13,123 bases of DNA from Planctomycetaceae bacterium. GTDB taxonomy: Bacteria > Planctomycetota > Planctomycetia > Planctomycetales > Planctomycetaceae. A program made the translations under genes and the position numbers. How positions within the stretch are numbered: the stretch's first letter is position 1; each line of letters begins with the position of its first letter. Positions 1 through 8,332 of this stretch are shown in pieces. The notes under the pieces are model-generated. The model did no database searches, had not been told where the DNA came from, and saw only the letters and a list, made by a program, of their open reading frames with translations. The stretch covers positions 1-13,123 of the forward strand of contig JAJDEK010000038.1 in the NCBI GenBank assembly GCA_029259875.1, written 5' to 3'.

Positions 1-1455
1 CTGCTTTTCTGTAGAATCTTCCGTTGTATTTTCGACATTGACCGGCTCTTGATCTGAACCAGTTCCTTCTTCTGAACTCGTAGTTATCTCCGAATCGTTG
101 ACATCACCCGCTAAAGCAGTTGTTTCTGCAATAGTCTCCTCAACAGTAGTCTCTACTTCAGTAGTCTCTACTTCAGTAGTCTCTGCTTCAGTAGTCTCTG
201 CTTCAGTAGTCTCCGCAGCAGAACTCTCTGGTGCATTCCTTGCTTCAGTCGCAACGGGACGATCTTTTTTCGCGGCACGCATCGCATCTTCTTCAGCTTC
301 GACACGTTCGCTTTCCCGATCAGCAACTTCAACAATCTGTTCGCACTGCTCGGCAGTAAGGCCTCCCAACTCTGCTAATTGGTCAGGTTCAATTACCGAT
401 AAATCGTAGTAACTGAAGAATCCTTGAGAGACTAAACTTTCAGCCAATTCTTCAGATACTCCAGGAATCGAAGAAAAAGCTTCAACTGTTTTATCTAATT
501 GTTCGTCTAACTCGGCCTGAGTCATCACTTCGATATCCCAGCCGACCAGTTTAGACGCCAGACGCACATTCTGCCCTTTACGACCAATCGCCAGAGGAAG
601 TTGATCCTCACGTACCAGCACAATCACACGCCCCAACATGGGACACAAAATGACATCTTCTACTTCTGCAGGTTGTAGTGAATTGGGAACCAAAACCTGG
701 AGTGAATCATTCCAACGCACAATATCAATGCGCTCACCAGCGAGTTCGTCCACAATATTCTTAATCCGAGCCCCCCGCATCCCAACGCAGGCCCCAACAC
801 AATCAATGCTGCTATCGATGCAAGAAACAGCAACTTTTGATCGGTAACCAGCTTCGCGTGCCAAAGAACGAACATCAATAATACGATCTGAGACTTCAGG
901 AATTTCCAGTTCAAATAATCGACGTACCATATCCGGATGCGTTCGTGAAAGGATCACCTTAACACGACTACCAGCCTTTCGTACGTCCAGAACAATTGCA
1001 CGCACACGGTCACCAACCCGAAACGATTCACCTGGAATCTGTTCACCGCGGGGAAGAATACCTTCGATTTTCCCCAAGTTGATAAGTATTGCTCCCCCTT
1101 CGACTCGGGAAACTGTTCCCGAAACCGATTGGTGCTGCATCTCCATATATTCATCAAAGACGGAATCACGTTCTGCTTCACGGATTTTTTGAATCATTAC
1201 CTGCTTAGCTGTTTGAGCAGCAACACGCCCCAGAATTTCGCCGAGAATGTCCTGAGCTAACTTTTCAGAATCACAATAAACGGTTGGTTCACCAGAATCA
1301 CGATCAATTTCGACTGTCAGTTCATGATCATCCCCAAAATGCCTGCGTGCAGCGGATAAGATGGCCTGTTCAATTCCACCAAATACGATCTCTTTATCAA
1401 TGCTTTTATCGCGTTGAATGGCATCAACGATTCGCAGAACTTCCTTACCGTCCAT
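1..1455 (-). CDS. nusA: Transcription termination/antitermination factor NusA (3' end beyond window)
   Basis: NusA binds RNA polymerase and nascent RNA in the cytoplasm and modulates pausing, termination and antitermination. The frame is open from an ATG at 1455 to base 1, giving 485 residues with no stop, so the C-terminus is missing. Seen in order: the NusA N-terminal RNAP-binding domain (about 1-105), an S1 domain (about 108-175), KH1 with [20 protein letters not shown] (211-230), KH2 with [20 protein letters not shown] (287-306), a helix-hairpin-helix-like segment (about 316-386, [14 protein letters not shown]), then an acidic Glu/Thr-rich low-complexity tail from about 405. The start is supported by GAAGGAAA about 7 bases upstream. 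rimP, which often precedes nusA in other bacteria, is not present; the upstream DNA is a structured noncoding leader. The identification is very secure; only the true C-terminus is unknown. Confidence 0.97.
   Translation of the reverse strand, partial: MDGKEVLRIVDAIQRDKSIDKEIVFGGIEQAILSAARRHFGDDHELTVEIDRDSGEPTVYCDSEKLAQDILGEILGRVAAQTAKQVMIQKIREAERDSVFDEYMEMQHQSVSGTVSRVEGGAILINLGKIEGILPRGEQIPGESFRVGDRVRAIVLDVRKAGSRVKVILSRTHPDMVRRLFELEIPEVSDRIIDVRSLAREAGYRSKVAVSCIDSSIDCVGACVGMRGARIKNIVDELAGERIDIVRWNDSLQVLVPNSLQPAEVEDVILCPMLGRVIVLVREDQLPLAIGRKGQNVRLASKLVGWDIEVMTQAELDEQLDKTVEAFSSIPGVSEELAESLVSQGFFSYYDLSVIEPDQLAELGGLTAEQCEQIVEVADRESERVEAEEDAMRAAKKDRPVATEARNAPESSAAETTEAETTEAETTEVETTEVETTVEETIAETTALAGDVNDSEITTSSEEGTGSDQEPVNVENTTEDSTEKQ
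146..220 (-). repeat. 15-bp tandem repeat in the nusA tail
   Basis: Five consecutive 15-bp units (plus-strand form gtagtctctacttca, with the variants gtagtctctgcttca and a degenerate last copy gtagtctccgcagca) encode an [10 protein letters not shown] pentapeptide repeat in the acidic tail of NusA. Copies 1-2 and copies 3-4 are identical pairs, which suggests recent slippage or unequal-crossover expansion. Similar but degenerate Glu/Thr-rich sequence continues on both sides. Confidence 0.9.
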
Positions 1456-1593
1456 AATGTGTTTCCTTCATTCGACAGTTGATTTGGATCAACTGACTCG
1501 AAAACTACTCAAACAAGACCTAATTCGGCCAAATCTATTCATATTCATTTTGGATATCACAGAAACTCAACTTTCAACGATATCACTATTAAC

Positions 1594-1620
1594 AAAAAAA
1601 AGCGGGACCATGCCCACTTT
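1594..1620 (-). terminator. Intrinsic terminator upstream of nusA
   Basis: Read on the minus strand, AAGTGGG and CCCGCTT form a 7-bp stem (one G-T wobble) with loop CATGGT, running directly into eight T residues. The polarity fits minus-strand transcription. It lies about 140 bases before the nusA ATG, so it would end or attenuate a transcript heading into nusA. Confidence 0.7.
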
Positions 1621-1890
1621 ATGACTACCTATACCACCGTAAAACGGTAGCTCGGCAAAGCCGTGACGTTGTTTCCAATACAACAATCACGACCATCGGA
1701 TTGGTGAGCAAACGCTCGAGTTCCAACCAGCCTACATATCAGAGGACTCCATTCGAGTTTACGAATGACGATTTATCACAAAGAAGTAAGCAGACATGAG
1801 TCTGCTATCCCTTGCAAATACACTCGCATACTGAACGCCAGTATGCAAAACAATTGCGCACAAAGCACCCTAAAATAGAATACTCTGTTA
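1594..1890 (-). ncRNA. Candidate structured leader RNA or small RNA upstream of nusA
   Basis: On the nusA strand, successive inverted repeats pack this interval: 1826-1846 (8-bp perfect stem, loop GCGTT), 1789-1806 (7-bp perfect stem), 1750-1767 (6 bp), 1699-1728 (GGTTGG/CCAATC with inner GAGC/GCTC), 1664-1690 (GTGA/TCAC with inner GTTG/CAAC), 1653-1663 (CGGC/GCCG), 1634-1650 (7 bp with one wobble), then an intrinsic terminator at 1594-1619. A consensus-like promoter lies just upstream. I do not recognise it as tRNA, tmRNA, 6S, SRP, RNase P or a familiar riboswitch. It could be an attenuator leader read through into nusA, or a separate small RNA of about 300 nt. That it is transcribed is inference; the hairpins and terminator are directly visible. 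Confidence 0.5.
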
Positions 1891-1897
1891 TTAGGTG

Positions 1898-1926
1898 AAA
1901 TTAATCTCCGCACGTTCAGATGTCAA
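1898..1926 (-). promoter_or_regulatory. Candidate sigma70-type promoter for the nusA leader
   Basis: A perfect -35 TTGACA (1926-1921) is followed after 17 bases by TAATTT (1903-1898), a weak -10 matching 3 of 6. A start near 1891 would put all the hairpins of the leader inside the transcript. Confidence 0.45.
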
Positions 1927-2217
1927 GCACCGCAGCCAACTATTTCACAACGACTTAGTTCATAGATCCCAGAAATGAAAAATAGAGCCTGCAACTATTC
2001 TTATTTACACGTAATTGAAAGCAATGTAAGCTTAACACCAAATCTTCACAATGAGCCATTTAGGCTATTTCTATTTGATGCTCAAAGATTGATCTCCATC
2101 AAAGTAGAAAACTACTATAGTATTATGAATAAATCACGGCCCCAGCGATTCCCATTGCCTTCTGCCGGGTTTGTTAATTAATAAACACATCCTCACTTTC
2201 CGAAGGACGATCCTGAA
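1927..2217. other. Intergenic region between the divergent nusA leader and the TPR gene
   Basis: No convincing gene is present. An inverted repeat with arms TTTGATG and CATCAAA lies at about 2077-2107, followed by a short hairpin GTAGAAAACTAC and TATAGT/TATTAT sequences near 2117-2127. The latter could be -10 elements for the downstream plus-strand gene, but no good -35 is seen. AAGGA at about 2202-2206 is the likely ribosome binding site of the TPR gene. Confidence 0.4.
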
Positions 2218-3636
2218 ATGTCTCGTTTACTCCCTCTTTTGATTATTTGCCTTGGAATTCCGCTCAACGCAACCGCACAAGCACCGAACCCTAACGACCC
2301 ATTTGCACAACAAAAAATGCAGGCTGATCAAGCTCAACAAAAAGGGGATTATGCAAAATCGATTGAACTGACTTCACAGGTTTTACAACAAAAGCCTAAT
2401 GATCACCTCGCATACTACCTTCGCGCCAGTGCACGTGTTGAATCTGGAAGAGCACAGGGAAATATGAAAACGATCAGAGATGGAGTAGGTGACGCGCGTG
2501 AAGCCATCCGCTTCAGCCAAAACAATAATGTGAATTACTATCTGCCTTATCTCTATGGAATGATGAACCTGGCAGTAATGGAAAATAAAAAAAGCCACGC
2601 AGAGACAGCCTTAAATGTCGCTAATCAAATCCTGGCGCGTCCAAATCTAACACCGGAAGAACGAGCGAACTTCCACTACCAACGGGGTATGATCTATTTA
2701 CCGCTCAATAAACCTCAGGAAGCAGCAAAAGACTTTTCCGAGACAATCAAACTTTCTCCAAATCATATTGCCGCTTTGTTAGCACTTCCAGACGCCTATG
2801 CTTTGGCAGGAAATAACGAAATGGCGCTGGCTAGCTTCAATCAGGTTATTCAGAAGCAGCCAAACTCTCCTGTTGTCTACAATAATCGCGCTATGTTTTA
2901 TCAACAGCAAGGCAAAATCCAGGAAGCAATTAACGACTTTTCTCGAGCGATCCAAATCGACCCGAAATACCACCATGCCATTACCAACCGTGGCTTTGCT
3001 TACCTAGAAGGAGGCAAAGCCCAAACGGCTGAAGCAGACCTGACTCAATCGTTGTCCATCGCCCCCAACCAACCATTCGTTCTAGGCATGCGGGGTGAGG
3101 CCAGACTCCTACAAGGAAAAACTGCACAAGCAATTGAAGACCAGAAACAGGCAGTAAAACTGGACCCGTCCAATGCAGCTCTGCGATCTGATTTAGGATT
3201 CTCCTACTTCTTCAGCCAGAATTTTCCCCAAGCTCTTGCAGAGTTTAATCAGGCTGCGAAACTGGCTCCACAGCAAATGAAGGTTCTAAACCCTTGGATC
3301 TATACCGCAATGGTACGTAACAATCAAAAGCCAGCCGCTGATGCGAAATTCCAATCGATCCTGGCAAAAAGACCCGATACGCGCGATTCAATCGATACAC
3401 TTCTCTCCTTTTTAATGGGTACAATCTCTGAAACTGAGCTACTAAAATCAATTGACCCCAAAGATCCGGAACGGGCAAAAGCACAGACTTGCGAAGCCTA
3501 TTACTTTATTGGACAAAAAGCACTAATATCAGGTAATAGCACAGCAGCAACCCAGAATTTCCAACAAGCCCTCAACACAAACATGAAAAACTTATCCGCA
3601 TATCGTGGTGCACAGTTCGCGTTAAAGAAATTCTAA
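2218..3636 (+). CDS. Exported tetratricopeptide-repeat protein
   Basis: A 472-residue protein with a cleavable-looking signal peptide (1-22, hydrophobic LLPLLIICLGI, ending ATAQA), so it probably acts outside the cytoplasm. TPR units are visible at about 30-62 and then as an almost continuous run of 34-residue repeats at 149-182, 183-216, 217-250, 251-284, 285-318 and 319-352, with typical G/A/Y positions and DP or NP ends such as AINDFSRAIQIDP. The C-terminal segment (about 424-471, AYYFIGQKALISGNSTAATQ) resembles the C-terminal end of NlpI-type TPR lipoproteins, but no lipobox cysteine is present. TPR domains are protein-binding scaffolds; the partner is unknown. It is a single-gene unit, divergent from nusA and convergent with the fatty-acid cluster, and shows no sign of membership in either. 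Confidence 0.9.
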   Translation: MSRLLPLLIICLGIPLNATAQAPNPNDPFAQQKMQADQAQQKGDYAKSIELTSQVLQQKPNDHLAYYLRASARVESGRAQGNMKTIRDGVGDAREAIRFSQNNNVNYYLPYLYGMMNLAVMENKKSHAETALNVANQILARPNLTPEERANFHYQRGMIYLPLNKPQEAAKDFSETIKLSPNHIAALLALPDAYALAGNNEMALASFNQVIQKQPNSPVVYNNRAMFYQQQGKIQEAINDFSRAIQIDPKYHHAITNRGFAYLEGGKAQTAEADLTQSLSIAPNQPFVLGMRGEARLLQGKTAQAIEDQKQAVKLDPSNAALRSDLGFSYFFSQNFPQALAEFNQAAKLAPQQMKVLNPWIYTAMVRNNQKPAADAKFQSILAKRPDTRDSIDTLLSFLMGTISETELLKSIDPKDPERAKAQTCEAYYFIGQKALISGNSTAATQNFQQALNTNMKNLSAYRGAQFALKKF

Positions 3637-3641
3637 ACAAA

Positions 3642-3678
3642 AATAGCCTCGGAAAAATTTCCGAGGCTATTCATTTTA
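3642..3678. terminator. Bidirectional intrinsic terminator
   Basis: Perfect inverted repeat: AATAGCCTCGG at 3642-3652 pairs with CCGAGGCTATT at 3661-3671, with further A/T pairing into the loop. On the plus strand it is followed by CATTTTA; on the minus strand the stem runs into TTTTTG. It lies between two convergent genes 62 bp apart and can serve both. Confidence 0.85.
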
Positions 3679-3698
3679 CTATCGAATTACTGACAAAT

Positions 3699-5000
3699 TC
3701 AGGCGCCGCAGATCACTGAAGCACTGGCTTGGCCACATGTCGTCGTGCTAATTTTCAAGAACAGCTTGTTAGCTGTTGCCAGTGGCTCATTTCGAACAAC
3801 GTTTAATGGGCAATCCGGATCCGGATCTTCGTAATTTAATGTTGCAGGAATGAACCCTTGCTTCAAAGCCACCAGCGACCCACTGGCTTCGACGATTCCA
3901 CAAGCAGAACCAGAGTTCCCAAAGTAGCTTTTAAGTGCTGTCACAGGAATTTCTGTCGCTTTATCACCAAAGATATCTTGAATCGCCTGAAACTCATTCA
4001 CATCAAAAACAGTGTCACCAAGACCATGTGCATTAATGTGTCCGATATCACCGGGCTGGACCCCAGATCTATTTAAAGCTGCTTTGATCGAGTTCGCAAT
4101 AGCTGCCCTAACATCTGGTTCTCCACTCCGGTTGAGCACACAAGAGGCACCTGTTCCTAAGAGCTCACCCCAGATTTTTGCGCCACGATTTTCTGCATGC
4201 GATTTTTCTTCGAGCAGAAGTGAGCAAGCGGCTTCACCCACAACCTGGCCTGTTCGCCCTTTGTCGAACGGTCGCGAACGTTTTGAAAAATCAGCTGGTG
4301 AGTCTGCCAGCTGATCCCAGAACTTAGCATGAATCGACTTCACCTCATGCACACGCGTCCCTGTCACGCCTGCGATCATTATATCGGCCCAGCCACGTTC
4401 AATTACCCGCTGCGCTTCCCCAAGTACAAGGTTCCCAGAAGCTTCAGCTTGTGTGATCGAGTTATTCGGCCCACGAGCATCGATGATGATACCAATGTGG
4501 CACGCCGGCATGTTGGGAAGATATTTTAATAACCAGAGTGGCTCCATTTTGGGTAACCCTTCGGCTCCCCAATGGTCATATTTGAACTCGGTCCCCTCTG
4601 TACTCGCCATACAGGCACCATAAAGCACAGACGGTGGGCTCAACATTAAATTCGCCCCAAATTCGATTCCGAAACGCTCACTATCGACAGAACTCAGATC
4701 TAGTGCGGAATCTTCCATTACCAGATTCGCGGAGGCAACGCCCATCTGAATTTCACGGCACATTACCTTAATACTTTTTCTCTGCTGTTTAAGATATTGT
4801 TTTCTTGCAGTTGAATCGGTGAAATCTGAAACTTCGCCTACACCAACATCTGGTGCAGCCAGGTAGGAGTACAATTCTGATTTTTTGATACCTGATTTTC
4901 CAGATAGCAAACTGCTTTGAAACGCCTCTACCCCAACCCCAATGGGACTGAGAATGCCCATTCCCGTTATCAGAATTCGTGGTTTTGATTCTGTATTCAT
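3699..5000 (-). CDS. Divergent beta-ketoacyl synthase homologue lacking the catalytic Cys
   Basis: A 433-residue protein with a full-length KAS I/II (FabF-like) thiolase fold, starting RILITGMGILSPIGVGVEAF. The nucleophile position is not Cys: FabF TACAS is ITQAEASGN here, with Glu186 (GAA at 4445-4443). The first catalytic His is kept (His325 in HINAHGLGD), Lys357 is kept, but the second His is Asn362 (KSYFGN). The C-terminal FGFGG gating loop is also missing, replaced by TTTCGQ. The protein therefore cannot form the usual acyl-thioester. Family knowledge: KS-beta/chain length factors and KSQ decarboxylases carry Gln at this site. By inference it may pair with the adjacent FabF, or decarboxylate or bind acyl-ACP. 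The ATG at 5000 was chosen over one at 5030 because AAAGAGA precedes it and the homology begins there. It is the last gene of the cluster and may have its own promoter. Confidence 0.88.
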   Translation of the reverse strand: MNTESKPRILITGMGILSPIGVGVEAFQSSLLSGKSGIKKSELYSYLAAPDVGVGEVSDFTDSTARKQYLKQQRKSIKVMCREIQMGVASANLVMEDSALDLSSVDSERFGIEFGANLMLSPPSVLYGACMASTEGTEFKYDHWGAEGLPKMEPLWLLKYLPNMPACHIGIIIDARGPNNSITQAEASGNLVLGEAQRVIERGWADIMIAGVTGTRVHEVKSIHAKFWDQLADSPADFSKRSRPFDKGRTGQVVGEAACSLLLEEKSHAENRGAKIWGELLGTGASCVLNRSGEPDVRAAIANSIKAALNRSGVQPGDIGHINAHGLGDTVFDVNEFQAIQDIFGDKATEIPVTALKSYFGNSGSACGIVEASGSLVALKQGFIPATLNYEDPDPDCPLNVVRNEPLATANKLFLKISTTTCGQASASVICGA

Positions 5001-5052
5001 TTGAATCTCTTTAGAAAGTCCCGCATACACTTCGCGTCAGCAACTTTTGAAT

Positions 5053-5058
5053 ATTATA
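5053..5058 (-). promoter_or_regulatory. Candidate -10 element of the divergent KAS gene
   Basis: A perfect TATAAT on the minus strand, 53 bases before the chosen ATG. The -35 position (AGAATA) is a poor match, so the promoter may be activator-dependent or spurious. It would allow transcription separate from fabF. Confidence 0.35.
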
Positions 5059-5418
5059 CCTGTATCGTAGAAAATTATTCTCCACAGACAAGCCCTCGGC
5101 CTACTTCGGTACAAGAATCCCCTGACCCATATATCATAGCTTGAAAAGCAGAATTTGTGGAGTTACTCATTACTGTCTGATCTCCCGCCTGAACCCAACA
5201 GAGCAGTCAAAATCAAACAAACATACACTATCCATACATCCTCAAGCACCTGATGACATGGGATAGCTAAGACAATCGAAGCCTGATTTTCAACCCTGAA
5301 GCAATAACGAGATACAGAATAATTCGGGAAAACTCCACTCAAACAGAGATTGCCTGAATACAACAGACATTGGGAACCATGCGATCAGTGCTCCAGCAGA
5401 CCTAAAGACAGTAGCCCG
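5059..5418. other. Noncoding gap between fabF and the divergent KAS gene
   Basis: About 360 bp with no convincing coding frame on either strand. A 66-codon minus-strand frame (5363-5163) starts only with TTG and has no evident ribosome site or recognisable domain. I see no strong terminator after fabF, so readthrough into the next gene is possible. Confidence 0.4.
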
Positions 5419-6663
5419 CTATGGTGATTTTTGAAGAACTAAACAAGCATTATGCCCGCCAAACCCGAAACTATTCTTCAAAATTCGGTTAATTTTCATC
5501 CCACGTGGCTCATGAGGAATGTAGTCCAGATTACATCTTTCATCAGGTTCATCCAGATTGATAGTAGGGGGAGCAGTTTGCTCTTGCAGTGCTTTGACAG
5601 CAACAACAAACTCAACACCACCGGAGGCTCCTAACAAATGCCCTAAATGACCTTTGGTGCTGGAAACAGGCATTTGTTTCACATGCGCACCAAAAACGGT
5701 ATTTATGGCAGCAGTTTCTGCGACATCGCCCAAAGGAGTACTCGTGCCATGAGTATTGATATAGTCAATATCTTCATTGTTTATACCGGCATCTCTAATC
5801 GCATTTTGCATGGCACGTCCTGCCCCACGCCCTTCAGGATCAGGAGCAGTCATATGTGAACCATCAGCCGACATTCCATAGCCAATCACTTCTGCCAGAA
5901 TGGGGACCCCTCGTTTTTTAGCGTGCTCATATTCTTCAAGCACAATAATACCAGCCCCTTCTGCGATCACAAAACCATCTCGATCACGATCAAAGGGACG
6001 ACTGGCTGACTGAGGATCATCATTACGAGTCGAAAGTGCATTCATCCGAGCAAAGCCCGATAGTCCCATCGGAGTTACAGCCGCTTCGCTACCACCCGTT
6101 ACCATAATATCCGCTACATCATTTTGAATTAACTTAAACGCATCTCCGATCGCATTTGTCGCTGATGCACAGGCCGTTGCAACTGCACTGTTCGGCCCCT
6201 TCAATTTATAAGTAACCGAAATATTTCCACTGGCAGCATTCACCATCAGCTTAGGAATCATAAACGGCGAAACACGTGCTGGCCCCTGATTGTAAAGACG
6301 ATCGTGCTGATTTTCGATCTCGTTCAGACCACCAATCCCACTTCCCACCAGAACGCCTCTGCGATAGGGATCGCCTTCAAAATCTTCCAATTGTGCTTGT
6401 CGGTAGGCAATATGAGCACCAACAAGGCCAAATTGCACAAACCGATCAACACGTTTCAGATCTTTAGCTGTGATATTGGTATATTCAGTGGCGTCAAAAT
6501 CTTTAATTTCACCACCGAAGCGTACCTTGTAGTCGGAACAATCAAAGCGTTCCACAGGGCCAACACCACTTTTGCCCGCGCATATTTTGTCCCAAAACTC
6601 TGAGACATCTAAACCCAGAGCCGTTACAACAGACATTCCAGTAACGACGACTCTCCTGCGCAT
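5419..6663 (-). CDS. fabF: Beta-ketoacyl-ACP synthase II (FabF)
   Basis: Cytoplasmic condensing enzyme that extends acyl-ACP by two carbons using malonyl-ACP. The protein has 414 residues, the usual FabF length, and the catalytic set is complete: Cys165 in VATACASATNAIGD, His305 in INTHGTSTPLGD, Lys337 and His342 in SSTKGHLGHLLGASGG, and the gating loop NSFGFGGHN near the C-terminus. The N-terminus RRRVVVTGMSVVTALG is typical of the family. The ATG start is preceded by TAGGAAG about 9 bases upstream. It lies 85 bp downstream of acpP, matching the common acpP-fabF order, and is very probably cotranscribed with it. It is the intact counterpart of the divergent homologue downstream. Confidence 0.97.
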   Translation of the reverse strand: MRRRVVVTGMSVVTALGLDVSEFWDKICAGKSGVGPVERFDCSDYKVRFGGEIKDFDATEYTNITAKDLKRVDRFVQFGLVGAHIAYRQAQLEDFEGDPYRRGVLVGSGIGGLNEIENQHDRLYNQGPARVSPFMIPKLMVNAASGNISVTYKLKGPNSAVATACASATNAIGDAFKLIQNDVADIMVTGGSEAAVTPMGLSGFARMNALSTRNDDPQSASRPFDRDRDGFVIAEGAGIIVLEEYEHAKKRGVPILAEVIGYGMSADGSHMTAPDPEGRGAGRAMQNAIRDAGINNEDIDYINTHGTSTPLGDVAETAAINTVFGAHVKQMPVSSTKGHLGHLLGASGGVEFVVAVKALQEQTAPPTINLDEPDERCNLDYIPHEPRGMKINRILKNSFGFGGHNACLVLQKSP

Positions 6664-6748
6664 TCGTGAACACTTCCTACAATGATAAGACAGGACTCTA
6701 TGTAATCAAAACAATTGGACGCGAGAACTGAAAAATGATTGCCGCTAA

Positions 6749-6982
6749 TTAGCTGGCTTTCTCAGTAATGTATCCAACGACATCGCCTACCGTTTTAATT
6801 TTGTCATAATCATCATCGGGAATCGTGACATCAAACTCGTCTTCAAATTCCATCACAAGTTCAACGATATCTAATGAGTCAGCCTTTAAGTCATCGATAA
6901 ATTTACTGTCTAGAGTAATATCTTCTTTAGGATGGCCCAATTGTTCGCTAACGATACCAACCACTTTTTCTTCAATTGACAC
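6749..6982 (-). CDS. acpP: Acyl carrier protein
   Basis: A 77-residue acidic ACP, the usual size, that carries growing acyl chains on a phosphopantetheine arm. The attachment serine is Ser36 in [17 protein letters not shown], followed by the acidic helix II that docks fatty-acid enzymes. The start codon is GTG (6982-6980), supported by a strong AAGGAG ribosome site 9 bases upstream; no in-frame ATG fits. It lies between fabD and fabF and has a candidate promoter of its own in the upstream gap, which would suit the high ACP level cells need. Confidence 0.97.
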   Translation of the reverse strand: MSIEEKVVGIVSEQLGHPKEDITLDSKFIDDLKADSLDIVELVMEFEDEFDVTIPDDDYDKIKTVGDVVGYITEKAS

Positions 6983-7084
6983 TCTTCTTCTCCTTCACCG
7001 TCTTAGTGATTTTTTAACCTTAAGTATGGCTGGAAACATCTTTACCAAACCAACTTGGATGCATTCGCTAATAGCTGTAGCGAT

Positions 7085-7113
7085 GATATATCCAGTTTCC
7101 CCAATTATGTAAA
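7085..7113 (-). promoter_or_regulatory. Candidate promoter for acpP-fabF
   Basis: TTTACA (7113-7108, 5 of 6 to the -35 consensus), 17-base spacer, TATATC (7090-7085, 4 of 6 to the -10), with TATCAT overlapping two bases downstream. The predicted start near 7078 leaves a leader of about 95 nt before the GTG. Confidence 0.4.
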
Positions 7114-7373
7114 CCTTAAAATGGGACAAGAATTATTAGTCTTGTCTACTCCACCAAAGTTATCTCATAATTTGAGCGGAGCTACATTTCCAGTCTGAGA
7201 ACACACGAATTTCGGTTCTCTAGAATTTTCTTTGAGTTATTGTTGTAAGTTGTTGTAGCACAAACTGATAGATTAGATCAAGCTCTGACTGACTGGACAA
7301 AATTTACAAAATTGCACATCCGCCCTCTTGCCTGCTTTTCAGTGTGCAGGAATCAAGCACTCATTCATACGAC
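7114..7373. other. Noncoding gap between fabD and acpP
   Basis: No gene is visible. A hairpin CCTGC/GCAGG lies just after fabD (about 7331-7350) without a T-run, so it is a poor terminator. A second, ACAAGA/TCTTGT, lies at 7128-7147 just upstream of the acpP promoter candidate. Confidence 0.4.
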
Positions 7374-8282
7374 TCAGGAATCATTCACGGTTTCGCAGGA
7401 AATCTTCCGATTGATTCGCTTCATCAACCCTTTCAGAACCTTGCCTGGACCGATTTCGTAAAATTCATCGAAACCATTATCCAACATCTTCCGAATTGAA
7501 TCTTCCCAGAGAACCGGACTAATAACTTGTCTTATCAGTAATTCACGTATTTCATCTGGATCTTCATGAATTTCAGCATCTACGTTCGAAATCACGGGAA
7601 TTTCTGGCTTTTTTAGCCCTACGCCTCCTAGTGCCTCTGATAACTGACTGTCGGCAGGTTTCATAATCTCTGTATGAAATGCACCTGCAACTGCCAATGG
7701 AATCGCACGGCCTCCCTCTTGCTCAGCTAGCTCGGCAGCCCGTTCACAGGCACTGTTTTCACCGGAGAGAACAATATTTCCGGGGCACAAATAATTAGCA
7801 ATCCAGATCTTTCCAGCAGAAGAAGCGGCTTCGCAGATTTCCACTACTTTTTCTCGATCCAGCAGCAAAACACTGACCATACCAGAAGGATTTGCATCTG
7901 CAGCTGCCTGCATGGCTTCGCCGCGCCGTTGCACAACACGCAGACCATCTTCAAAAGTCATTGCACCAGCAAAGACGAGAGCCGTATATTCTCCCAGACT
8001 TAAACCTGCCGCCATTTCACAAGCTAAAACTTTGTCGGGGGAATCAGCCCGTAACATTTCTAAAGCTGCGAGGCTCGTCACAAACAAAGCGGGCTGGCTG
8101 ATAACCGTTGAATCCAGCTCTTCACTGGGACCCTCAAAACAAAGTTTGGCCAAATCGTAGTTAAGAATTTCAGCAGCACGATTAAAAAGTTCCAGGGCAG
8201 CCGGATATTTTTCGACAATCGTTTTGCCCATACCGACATGCTGAGCGCCCTGCCCGGGAAACAAAAAAGCGATTCTGCTCAC
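7374..8282 (-). CDS. fabD: Malonyl-CoA:ACP transacylase (FabD)
   Basis: Transfers malonate from malonyl-CoA to ACP, supplying the extender for FabF. The protein has 302 residues, a normal FabD length. Seen: FLFPGQGAQ at the N-terminus (oxyanion Gln), the nucleophile elbow GLSLGEYTAL with Ser95, Arg120 in VVQRRGEAM for the malonyl carboxylate, His203 in AGAFHTEIM, and the C-terminal EIGPGKVLKGLMKRI. The usual GHSLGE is GLSLGE here, so the His next to the nucleophile is Leu94; the Ser/His dyad is intact. The start codon is GTG (8282-8280), supported by GAAGGAT 6-7 bases upstream. It lies 50 bp downstream of plsX and is probably in one transcript with it. Confidence 0.95.
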   Translation of the reverse strand: MSRIAFLFPGQGAQHVGMGKTIVEKYPAALELFNRAAEILNYDLAKLCFEGPSEELDSTVISQPALFVTSLAALEMLRADSPDKVLACEMAAGLSLGEYTALVFAGAMTFEDGLRVVQRRGEAMQAAADANPSGMVSVLLLDREKVVEICEAASSAGKIWIANYLCPGNIVLSGENSACERAAELAEQEGGRAIPLAVAGAFHTEIMKPADSQLSEALGGVGLKKPEIPVISNVDAEIHEDPDEIRELLIRQVISPVLWEDSIRKMLDNGFDEFYEIGPGKVLKGLMKRINRKISCETVNDS

Positions 8283-8332
8283 TGGTCGATCCTTCTATAT
8301 CTATAAAATGCAATTATTTTAAGGACGTCGAG

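Noticed and set aside
98..409. Ser/Val-rich plus-strand frame ([15 protein letters not shown])
   Set aside because: It is the antisense shadow of the nusA 15-bp repeat; the minus strand encodes the NusA tail in frame with a full-length NusA.
1621..1760. tRNA, tmRNA or known riboswitch in the nusA leader
   Set aside because: I looked for cloverleaf, T-loop and CCA features and for cyclic-di-GMP, fluoride and TPP riboswitch cores on both strands and found none; short matches such as GGCAAAGCC lacked the rest of the consensus.
1975..2181. 68-codon plus-strand frame before the TPR gene
   Set aside because: No Shine-Dalgarno precedes the ATG, the sequence has no domain or membrane pattern, and it overlaps the likely promoter region of the TPR gene.
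5163..5363. 66-codon minus-strand frame between fabF and the divergent KAS gene
   Set aside because: It starts with TTG, has no ribosome binding site, shows no recognisable domain, and its composition is consistent with chance.
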